A stretch of 64,000 bases of DNA from Vombatus ursinus (taxonomy: Eukaryota; Chordata; Mammalia; Diprotodontia; Vombatidae): positions 2,249,137-2,313,136 of the forward strand of contig NW_020946557.1 of the NCBI RefSeq assembly GCF_900497805.2, written 5' to 3'. Position numbers and translations under genes: made by a program. Positions 56,161 through 64,000 of the stretch are shown piece by piece; the stretch's first letter is position 1, and the number at the start of each line of letters is the position of its first letter. The notes under the pieces were generated by a model. That model was not told where the DNA came from. It made no database searches and was given only the letters and a program-made list of their open reading frames with translations.

Positions 56161-57688
56161 TCCCCACCTCAAACAAATGGGACCCAAATTCTTTCGGGGT
56201 AAGGGGTGAAGGTCTTGGCTTCTGAAACTACTTCCTTCTGGCAAGGGGTGTAGAGCTGTCCCTGCCTCGAGGGGGTCCCAAAGAGGAGGTTGACTGGAAC
56301 TGACCACAAGCTGCATCCAGGGAAGATGGAGGGACATCAACTGTTACCTGCTGTTTGCTATCAACTGTAGGTTTATGGCCTGTAGTCTGGAAGACACAAA
56401 TCTCACAGAAAAGACTGCAGAGCCCAGATGTGACAGGATAAAACATTCTTAGCTCTGTTTAGATTCAGATAATCCAGTTTTCTAACCATGCAGTATCAAA
56501 TCCACCTCATAGGGAGGCTCAGGAATAGCTAGGTGGGTAACATTCCTTTTCAAAGAAATATAATTGGGAAACTGAGCCAGAAGGATTCCATCTTAGACTG
56601 AGGCTAAAATTGTCCTCTCAGCTTTTCCCCATGTTGATTTCCCACCAGTATCACATTCTCTCTGAGTAGTTTGTGGCATTTCTCTCAGATGGTGGATTAT
56701 TGATTATCGATGGATTATGATCCATCAAACAACTCAAAATAAAATCCTATGAACTTTTACCTCAAACAGCAAGTTTCACTAATCACAGCTTAGAAAAAAC
56801 TTTTCCAGGATTTACATCTCAAACTTAAATTTGTTCTAGCCAAATTATTTTAGCGGTAACCAAATTATGAAAAGTTGCTTGACATAACTGATACAAAAGT
56901 TCACCAATTTGAAACTTGAAACAAACCCATTACCAATCAGGTGACTTCAGCTTTGTTAAATACATTTCCAAATTACTTTACACAGAAAATTAACATCTCA
57001 TCATGAACAGTTAAAACTACAACTTTAAGAAGAGCTGCTTACCCAAGTTCATAGGCTAGTTTCATTACCTTGAGCAGGATGTGCTGAACCTGGGTGATGC
57101 TTCCTGGCAAAGGTTGCCCTAGAGCCCAAGGCCATTGCCCAGGGGCCCACACTGTAGCTGCTGCCCCTCCCCCTTCCTTCCTTTCCCAGGTGGGGGAGGG
57201 TAAAATCAAATGTGAGAGGTAAAGGGTGAAACTCTCTTCTCCTATGAGAGGGGTTAATAGATACCCTCTTGACTCAAGGGAAGGGAGTGACCAGGGTTGT
57301 AAGGAGGAGTTTCAAAACTCCTTAATGATCAATCACAGAACCTTCAGAATCTGCCAAGATATTTTTAGCTGTTCTAACTTTTCCCTGTAACCTCCATGAA
57401 GGAGGATTCAGGAATGTAGAGGGAAGGGAGTAAGTAAGCCTCAGGGAACCAAAAAGTAACTGCAGTTTTTTTTTTCCAATTTCCTAGCACCAAGAGAATT
57501 GACAGAATTGGGAATACACTTCCAGACAGGGCGTCTGTCCTTGTCCTCTATGCTGCAGAAGGTGTACCCAGGTCCATGGCCTCAAACCCACCCAATGGAC
57601 CCCAAGAGCCTGAGAGCATCAGGCTGAGTTTGAGATAGCCTTGAAACTGTCTGCCTGTAAAGCACCTCCAACCCTTCTTGCTTGGAGA

Positions 57689-58253
57689 TGATGATGTCTA
57701 GAGGTTAGGGGTCCTGGAATCCCAAGACCACGACATGAGGGTCCTGCCTGAAAGAATTTGACCCAAGTCTTCTTTCGGCCAAAAACAAGGTTTATTGAAG
57801 ATTTGCCATATTAGCTAGACTGTTAAAGAATCTGAGCATCTGTGAGCTATTGACTAGATTGTGAAAATCTGAGCATTGGCTCGATTATAAGAATCCCAGC
57901 ATCTTAATGGAGACAAGATGGACTTTATCTACAGAAAGCCTGTAGGAGGGATCTAGGAGTGGCCAAGTAGTTTGGGGTGACTAAGGAGGAGGGGCCTAAG
58001 GAGATCTGGATGGGAGTAGCCAGTAAGCTGGGGTGAACAGAACTCCTGGGACCTGGACAATGGAACCTAGCTAGGATTAAGTGTGGGAAATGCCCAGGGG
58101 CCATATGGAGGTTAGACAAGGGAGGGGAGATTGGGTGTAGCCACTATGAAAGGCCAGTTGATGGGATTATAACCTCAGGTGAACACCAGAGATTTGATCA
58201 TGTGGGAAAGTCCAGGGTTTTTCCTTTCTAGGATCTAGATCCCATCCTCATCA
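57689..58253 (-). mobile_element. Solo LTR nested in the provirus leader
   Basis: 565 bp, ends TGATGAGG...CATCATCA. Perfect 4-bp duplication GAGA (57685-57688, 58254-58257). AATAAA on the minus strand (57796-57791), two 26-bp units (57851, 57877). It inserted into the leader of a relative and later lost its body, leaving the LTR. Confidence 0.94.
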
Positions 58254-58348
58254 GAGAGAGACCCCAACTGCAGAGCAAGAAAGGAGGTTGGGGGGAGGCT
58301 TACATACCTTCTAGTCTTGGCTAGAAAAGAACTTGGGGTTAGGTAGTT

Positions 58349-58366
58349 TTCCTGTACAGGCCACCA
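58349..58366 (-). other. Retroviral primer-binding site, tRNA-Ile-like
   Basis: Minus strand TGGTGGCCTGTACAGGAA begins three bases after the LTR's terminal CA (58370). It closely resembles the complement of the tRNA-Ile 3' end (TGGTGGCCCGTACGGGG), which primes HERV-I-type elements. Confidence 0.75.
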
Positions 58367-58369
58367 AAA

Positions 58370-58573
58370 TGTTGAGGTTTAGGGGTTTAGAGGTACTGGG
58401 ACCCCAAAATCACAACACGTGAGTCCTGCCTGAAAGAATTTGACCCAAGCCTTCTTTCAGCCAAAGATAAGGTTTATTAGAACATTTGTCATATTGCGCA
58501 GACTCTTAAGGAGTCTGAACATTGGTGAGCTACTGGCTAGATTTTAAGAATCTGAGCCATGGCTAGATTCTTA
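58370..58573 (-). mobile_element. 5' LTR remnant (R/U5 side) of the reduced provirus
   Basis: Ends in CCTCAACA before the primer-binding site. Homology with the solo LTRs continues to about 58573, including two 26-bp units (58534, 58560). Confidence 0.8.
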
Positions 58574-58795
58574 AATACACAGCATATGTCTAAGGGAATT
58601 TCCCCTCTCTCCCCTCCCCGGGCTCAATATTATGATGTCTTGTGCCCTGAGGAATATCTAATGCTTTCTATAGCTAGATTAACTTGTGCCTGTAACTTAA
58701 GCCCCAATTGTGGTTTACATGTACCTGACAGAAAAGAATAAAAGTTTTCTGCTGATTAAAAAAACAAAAAAACAAAAACAAAAACAAAAACTTTC
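58574..58795 (+). mobile_element. Poly-A-tailed retrosequence of unknown parent
   Basis: A segment with balanced composition ends in 'gaataaaagttttctgctgatt' (AATAAA signal at about 58738) and then an A-rich AAAAAC tail (58760-58790), the structure of an L1-mobilised mRNA 3' end. A plus-strand frame ends at the stop that overlaps the AATAAA and reads '...CPEEYLMLSIARLTCACNLS' then 'PNCGLHVPDRKE'. I do not recognise the parent. The left boundary abuts the LTR remnant and is uncertain. Confidence 0.45.
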
Positions 58796-58829
58796 ATTCC
58801 CCTATATTGATATAAGAGAAAGCAAATAG

Positions 58830-58945
58830 ATTATAAACTCCTGGAGGGCAGAGATAGTGTTTGTTTCATCTTTGTAACCCCAGCATCTAACTGTGTGTCA
58901 TATATTACAGGTGCTTAGGTGATTATCATTGAATTAAGTTGAGTC
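58830..58945 (+). mobile_element. L2 LINE 3' end, plus strand
   Basis: 'gattataaactcctggaggg', 'cagagatagtgtttgtttca', 'aaccccagcatctaac' and 'caggtgcttag'. Confidence 0.65.
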
Positions 58946-58949
58946 AAAT

Positions 58950-59635
58950 TGAGTCAGAAACATTTTCATTTATACATATTTAGTAACCTTGGAATTGAAA
59001 ACAACAACACCAAATTTTTGGGCATGGCTTGGAAAATAAAAATGTTCACAAAGCTTTCCAGTAGTATGAGGCAAAAATTACCCTCTATGTCTATTTTCAT
59101 TTATTCATTAATGATTCATTTCTAATGTTGTATTTGAAAGTAGAATTCGAAAATGATGAAAATGACCTGGAGATCTTTCTATTTTTTCTTTCTTTTTAAT
59201 TTCTAATAAACACTCCCCTTCACCTCTTCCCTTGACACTGAATCTGTCAGGATAATTATATTATAATTATACACTAGGTAGGATGGTGTTCTGTATATGT
59301 GTCTTCCTTTCTTATTCTCTCTCTCCACATCCTTCATCAAGCTCCCAAAGTTCAAAACTTGAGCTGGCTGCCTGTCAGCTATGTGATGAAATTAACAACT
59401 ATTTTCTGCCTTTTCAAAAATAAATATTTGAAGCAGTTAAATTGAAACAAAAATTATTTAAACAGTAAGAAATGTTAACACACTTCTAATTACATGCAAA
59501 CTAACATGCTTAAAATAAGGAAGATGAAGGAAATAACCTTCTTGGTTGTAATTTTCCTAACCTTGAAAGGTACTATTCATGGTCAGGTTTTGCTGTCCCA
59601 AATCTACCTAGAAAAAAAAATTAATAGAGGTTTCT
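58950..59635. other. Unassigned stretch
   Basis: A plus-strand frame at 59494-59733 begins with a signal-peptide-like run (MKEITFLVVIFLTLKGTIHG) but continues into a MIR-type SINE, so I do not call it a gene. Confidence 0.45.
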
Positions 59636-59639
59636 ACAT

Positions 59640-59825
59640 ACTTTGGACTGCAAAATCCTATGGTAAGAGTGCCTCTAGTACCACTTACCAACTGTGTGAT
59701 ATTGGGCAAATCACTTTACTTTTCTGGATCTGATTTTATCTAGGTGTAAAATAAGGGGTTTGAATTAGATGGTTCCTGAGGTCTCTTCCAGTTCTGTTGC
59801 TCTACTCTTATGAAGATGAAATAAC
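59640..59825 (+). mobile_element. MIR-type SINE, plus strand
   Basis: 'gtgtgatattgggcaaatca', 'gtgtaaaataaggggtttga', 'attagatggttcctgaggtc' and 'tcttccagttctgttgc'. Confidence 0.65.
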
Positions 59826-59879
59826 TAGAATCTTACAAAGCACCCAGCAAGGCAGACATGGAGAGGTTCATTATAATTG

Positions 59880-59931
<52 letters not shown>
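59880..59931. repeat. (GATA)n microsatellite
   Basis: About 13 pure GATA units, followed by an AT-rich palindromic patch to 59975. Confidence 0.97.
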
Positions 59932-59984
59932 TCATATCATATATATTCTTAGATATGACTATATATCATATTAAGATAGATATC

Positions 59985-60212
59985 ACTTTAGGACTTGCAA
60001 AGTACTTTACAAATAGTATCTCATTTTATCCTCACAATAACCTCTGAGGTTGATATAATCATCATTTCCATTTTACAGGTAAGGAAATTGAGACAAACAG
60101 AGGGTAAATGACTTGCCCAGGGTCATACAGCTAGTAAGTGTCTGAGGCAGAATGTGAACTCAGGTCTTCTTGACTTCAAGTCTAGTGCTCTATCCATTGC
60201 CTAACCTAGTTC
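59985..60212 (-). mobile_element. MIR-type CORE-SINE, minus strand
   Basis: Full length, reversed: 'gcaaagtactttacaaatag', 'caataacctctgaggttga', 'cattttacaggtaaggaaat', 'gacttgcccagggtcataca', 'gtgaactcaggtcttcttga', 'gctctatccattgcc'. Confidence 0.88.
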
Positions 60213-60219
60213 TCTCTAA

Positions 60220-61829
60220 TGCATTAATGTAACAATGATAGTTGAGATGGTAGGCAGGGAAAAGAGTGGGAAGTGCAGGCACAGAAAGGCTATAACAGAG
60301 CAGGCCACAAGGAAGGGAAACAGGCTTAGTTCAATTTGGCAACCATTTATTAAGCCCTACCTACTATACACAAAGTATGATGTGTAGGCTTTCTATAACA
60401 GGGCAGCTGTAATCACTTTTCTCTGTGCTTCTCTCTATGATGCCAATTACGGGCCAGGTTATGAAAGACCTGACCCAGCAGGGGCTCCAAATGACTGATC
60501 TTTGGTGATTGATGATCCCCTCCTGGTGCCATGCCAAAGAGGTTACTTTGCAGTTTGACAGCTATTTATACAATAGAGTCCTAAGTCTTTAGTTCTGTCA
60601 CCCTATGGGTCCATCTTTCCCTGGTTTTCCTTTTAGGGAACCTTTTGTGGCATTCTGGGGATCCACTAATCCAGGCCTCCCATAACATTGTTCTCTAAAA
60701 ATAATAGTTTGGGTTTTTCTTGTTCCCTAAAAAAAAGTAGAACTCCTAATGTGTGTCACCTAACAAAGGGGGAGGGGAGAAGTACTGCCTTCTCCAATCC
60801 CCAGCTTGGAATTATCTGTGGTTCCTTTTGGCAAAGTCAATAAGGAATTCTGTGGCTGAGTCCACTAGTAAACTACTCAGTGACTGGTGAAATGCTTTGC
60901 GGTTTTCCTGATTTCCTTGTTAATGTTTTATTTCCTGGTGAAGAGAAATCTGAGGAAGGGTTAAATTTTAGTATGGAAGAGAGAAGACATGACAGATAAG
61001 ACACATCTTAAAACAATAACAGCTGACATCTATAGTGAATTTTTAGGTTTAGAAATCATTTTATGTATTGAACAACTTTAGTAGGGCTTAGGCTGGCCAC
61101 AAAGGTCTAGGATGTTTCATTTCTTCTAAACTTGGGAAGAACATATAGCAATGAGAGATCAGGACTGAGGATCTTTTGAGGAGCAAAGAAGTGGGAGATT
61201 TTGAGGAACACATACACAAGGAATAACGGTATAATCTTACTGTTCAAGTAACAATAACATCCATGGTTTCCCTTTTCAAACACAAGTCTCCATGAGACCC
61301 TGAGAAATGACATCTAACTGGAGAAGTGGAGAGGTATGTAACTGTTTTTTTCACCATGGGTACACTCACTTTGGTAGTTGGGCTACAATAAAAATAGACA
61401 TGAGTAATTGGCAGTGCTTGGTGGTCCTTACCTCCACGCCTTTCCTCGTTTCATCTAAGTTTCTATTTGTGTCCATTTTCAAAAGACTTAATTTGGTGTA
61501 TCTAATCTTAATTCTCATAAAACGTCTACAGTTGATCACATCTTTAGGTTTCCTGGTGTCCCTTTGTTCATGGCAGGAGGGTATGGGGCAGCTCTTAGAG
61601 CCACACAGGAGAAAGTGACCTTTCCTAGTTCAAGTCTGGAATCCTAACCCCTCTGTTCATTTTTAGAAAGTTTTTTTTTTTTTTTGCTTCCCAATTGGGG
61701 TTATTATCCCAGACCATTTCACAAATATAATTCTGAAGATAAAATTACTATGAATCTGAGCCATTTTTAAATGTGTCTTATCAGACATGAGCTTAACATA
61801 CTAACCTAGGGTTATACATGCATTATCTA
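60220..61829. other. Long unassigned stretch
   Basis: An L2 3' end ('caaccatttattaagccc') lies at 60340-60390, minus strand. 60400-61000 on the minus strand has an LTR-like feel (a TATA-like 'tgtataaatag' near 60565) but I found no inverted ends, duplication or polyadenylation signal, so I do not call it. The plus frame 61307-61618 (103 codons) shows no domain. Confidence 0.4.
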
Positions 61830-62015
61830 TTTTGATCTCCACAAGAACCTTCTATAATAGATAGTACAGATATTATCATTGTACTTTATAGATGGGGAAA
61901 CTAAGATTTGAAAGCTTAACTGATTTGGTTATGTTCAGGTAGTTTAAGTGTATGAGATAGGATTGGAACAATAGGTCTTACTGAATCCTGCTTCAGAATT
62001 CAATGCATTGTACCA
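61830..62015 (-). mobile_element. MIR-type SINE, minus strand
   Basis: 'gatctccacaagaaccttc', 'ctttatagatggggaaacta' and 'gaaagcttaactgatttgg'. A CR1/L3-like piece ('atcaatcactggatatgttt') follows near 62180. Confidence 0.6.
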
Positions 62016-62307
62016 TATCAGCATATGGAGGCTGAAGTGTACTTATTCTGTGTTTTAATACAGGATTGATGAATGAGAGTGATAAGGAAGTAGATTTTGG
62101 GCCAATATAGGGAAGGATTTTCAAATCATTAGAGTCACTTAATGATGAAATGGGATGCCTTGAAAATTAGGGAGATATCAATCACTGGATATGTTTAAAA
62201 ATAAAATTTAGATGGAGAGAGATATCGTGGAAGAGATTCCTAACTTTGAATGGATGATATGATGAGGCAGAAAGAATATTGAAGTGAAGAGAATTCCAAG
62301 AGCTAAT

Positions 62308-62575
62308 TTGGGAAGCTAGGTGGTACAATGGATTATCCTGGGCCTGGAGTTAGGAAGACCTGAGTTCAAATCCAGCCTTAGTCACTCTTTACCTGTGTGA
62401 CCATGGCAAGTCATTTAGCTTCTGTTTGTATCAGTATACTCTGTTGTAAAATAGGGTTAATAACTGTACCTACTTCCCAGGCTTATTGTGAGAATCAAAT
62501 GAGATAATATTTACAAAGTGTTTAACACGGTGTATGGTACATATATAAATGTTTATTCCCTTCCCTTCTCAAGGT
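62308..62575 (+). mobile_element. MIR-type CORE-SINE, plus strand
   Basis: Full length: 'gggaagctaggtggtacaatgg', 'gacctgagttcaaatccagc', 'gtaaaatagggttaataact', 'cttattgtgagaatcaaatg', 'tttacaaagtgtttaac', 'tataaatgtttatt'. Confidence 0.87.
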
Positions 62576-62807
62576 AATAAAGGTAGCAAAGCAAGAGAGG
62601 ACTTTTTAATTATCCTTTTTAGATATATGGTCCCTTAAGAGTCTGTGATTTCCAGTCACAAAAATAATATCAAGAACTTTCTTAACTTTATTTAAATTAA
62701 TCTATTTTTTTCCTTTGACTAGTTATTAAATCTAGTGAACAAAGGAAAGATATATGATTCTAAAATCCTAAAGATGATTATATTCTACTTCTACATAAAA
62801 GATAGTA

Positions 62808-62895
62808 TATATATATAAAGATATATATATATATGTATGCATATATATGTATGTGTATGTGTATATATATATATACACATACACACACACACATA
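62808..62895. repeat. Compound (AT)n/(GT)n/(CA)n microsatellite
   Basis: Alternating AT, GTATGT and ACAC units. Inverted TATATG/CATATA parts could form a cruciform or hairpin. Confidence 0.92.
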
Positions 62896-62947
62896 GAGTT
62901 GAAGAAAATACCAAGTCTGCTTTCTAAACAAATCTACTATGCACAGG

Positions 62948-63180
62948 TATTATAGTAAATAGAATGTAGGACACAGAGTCAAGAAGACCCGAGTTCTGAT
63001 CCTGCCTCAGTCATTTTCTAGCTGTGTGACCCAGAGTAATTCACTTAACCTCAGGTTCAGCCTCAGTTTCTTCATTTCTAAAATGAGGCTAAGAATAGCA
63101 GCTACCTCATAAAGCTGTGGTGAAGATCAAATTATATACATAAAGCATTTTGTATACCTTAAAGTACTTTTAATGTCTTA
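62948..63180 (+). mobile_element. MIR-type CORE-SINE, plus strand
   Basis: 'acagagtcaagaagacccga', 'tagctgtgtgacccagagta', 'cctcagtttcttcatttcta', 'gtgaagatcaaattatatac' and 'taccttaaagtactttt'. Confidence 0.84.
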
Positions 63181-63189
63181 GTGAACCCA

Positions 63190-63807
63190 TAAGTGTGACT
63201 CCCAGCATCAAAATCACTTTAGGACTTGGAGAGGTCATCTAATCTACCCCATTCTCATTAGCTGTGCGGAACATCTCCTTGTTTGATTTATGTATCGAGT
63301 ATGCAGCTTCATTTTTCTTTTCTCACTCTCCAGGCAATAGTGTCCATGAACTCTCTTGATTCTCCAATATGCTTTTCCATAATTCTTGTCAGGAAGTTCT
63401 TTCTTATTTCCTAACTGAAAGCCTTTCAGTGCCTGTTAAATCTTTCTGTTAAGACTTCTACCTTTGGTGAAATTAAGACTTTGTATGTACCATACCCCAA
63501 CCCCCAACAATGGCATAGGACTAATTTTTTTTCATATGAAACTAAGGCAACTCACACAGAGCCAGTGAGGAAAGAAAATGCTCTTTCCTAATTTAGCCCT
63601 TCTCCAACAACTTTTTTTTTCATTTATCAGTGTTAAACAATCAATTTGTAATTGTTTTCTTTGTAAATTACCTCATATTGTTGATGTGAGAATAGGCAAT
63701 AAAAAATGATGTTAACAATAAAATGTAGTGCACACATGCATGGAAATGGTGGGTCCCATTAGACTTGAGAGGTTATCAAAATAACGTTAAGGAAAGTGCT
63801 ACTTTAC
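63190..63807. other. Mostly unassigned; CR1/L3-like trace; intron side of candidate exon
   Basis: 63320-63480 ('tcaggaagttctttcttatt', 'tcctaactgaaagcc') resembles the CR1/L3 block seen at 15380-15700. The remainder is unrecognised. Confidence 0.4.
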
Positions 63808-64000
63808 CTGTGAACATTTACGACAACTGACCTCTTTAATTAACTCTCTGACTACATCCCAGTTTTTCTCACAGAGTCTGCATCTACATGAATATTTCAG
63901 TGGGAGACTTCTTTGAAGTGTATTTTTCCTTACACTCTGCAATACCTTTGCAAAGTCTGCAACTTCAGAAAACTTTCTGCCCAAACGTGTTGAAGCATTT
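63808..64000 (-). CDS. Candidate partial host exon, cysteine-rich protein (cut by window edge)
   Basis: On the minus strand one frame is open from the window edge for 64 codons. It ends exactly at CAG|GTAAAGT (exon end 63808), a good splice-donor match, with a stop codon (TAG) two codons into the would-be intron. The intron would be phase 0. The peptide starts NASTRLGRKFSEVADF and ends with a Cys cluster CRCRLC, then 15 residues, then CRKC (pattern C-x-C-x2-C-x15-C-x2-C), which could bind zinc. No ATG is needed because the exon would be internal. No repeat family covers it. I do not recognise the protein. It may be a chance open frame. The acceptor site and the rest of any gene lie outside the window. 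Confidence 0.35.

Larger units (their letters stand above)
55692..58573 (-). mobile_element. Reduced, broken ERV provirus of the same family, minus strand
   Basis: Parts on the minus strand from high to low coordinates: remnant of the 5' LTR (58573-58370), primer-binding site (58366-58349), untranslated leader interrupted by a later solo LTR (57689-58253), about 1.5 kb of internal sequence (57684-56162) ending in a purine-rich tract beside the LTR, and the 3' LTR (56160-55692). The internal part shows no recognisable gag, pol or env frame and is far shorter than a full provirus. It is either a non-autonomous form or heavily decayed. Both LTRs are incomplete. Old. Confidence 0.82.

Noticed and set aside
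56228-56446. 72-codon minus-strand open frame inside the provirus
   Set aside because: Short, with no retroviral domain recognised; treated as part of the fossil's non-coding interior.
59494-59733. Frame beginning with a signal-peptide-like hydrophobic run
   Set aside because: It runs into a MIR-type SINE, there is no splice donor at the change-over, and no family is recognised.
60400-61000. Possible further LTR on the minus strand (TATA-like box near 60565)
   Set aside because: No inverted TG...CA ends, target duplication or polyadenylation signal found, and no similarity to the ERV family at 53005-58573.
61307-61618. 103-codon plus-strand open frame
   Set aside because: Hydrophobic composition typical of chance T-rich frames; no start context or motif.
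1-64000. Functional tRNA genes (A/B-box-like sequences are frequent)
   Set aside because: All 'gttcaaatc' B-box-like matches that I inspected lie inside tRNA-derived or MIR-type SINEs; no separate cloverleaf seen.

Overview
This window looks like a stretch of marsupial nuclear genome, intergenic or deep intronic. It is AT-rich, poor in CpG and almost entirely made of transposable-element fossils of several ages. The diagnosis rests on the abundant tRNA-derived SINE beginning 'ggggcagctaggtggcacag' and containing the tRNA-like box 'gagttcaaatc', on many CORE-SINE (MIR/Ther-1 type) and L2 copies, and on L1 elements with marsupial-type ends. The SINE variant resembles the one I know from Australian marsupials (WSINE-like) more than the common opossum form, so an australidelphian source is my guess and not proven. 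I see no complete protein-coding host gene, no rRNA or functional tRNA gene, no CRISPR and no bacterial-type operon. The only plausible host coding segment is a partial exon on the minus strand at the right edge (63808-64000).

Layout. 1-34440: old L2, CR1/L3-like, MIR-type and tRNA-SINE copies, with microsatellites and unassigned AT-rich stretches. It also holds a palindromic hAT-like element (18613-18815), a SINE of a second family nested in an L2 (17373-17571) and an exact-period 100-bp tandem duplication (28821-29020). 34449-43004: two L1-lineage insertions bounded by matching target-site duplications. The first (minus strand, 34467-39136) has lost most of ORF2 and carries a 552-bp L1 3' fragment nested in it. 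The second (plus strand, 39570-42987) has a 5' UTR, ORF1 and an L1-like 3' tail but no ORF2, which is the architecture of a half-L1 (HAL1); three SINEs have landed inside it. 43160-52400: a tetranucleotide array with a 10-N assembly gap, more SINEs, and a twin-primed (5'-inverted) L1 at 48316-50770. 53005-58573: a cluster of one endogenous retrovirus family, with three solo LTRs (each with a perfect 4-bp duplication) and one reduced provirus whose primer-binding site resembles tRNA-Ile; one solo LTR sits inside that provirus. 58574-64000: a poly-A-tailed retrosequence, more MIR-type SINEs and the candidate exon.

The genes here do not form a pathway. What the window shows is insertion history: L2 and MIR as the oldest layer, then ERV and hAT copies, then L1/HAL1, and last the tRNA-SINEs that copied themselves into L1 and HAL1 bodies at A-rich sites. 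Family names come from recognising sequence by eye. Boundaries without a stated duplication are approximate to tens of bases.
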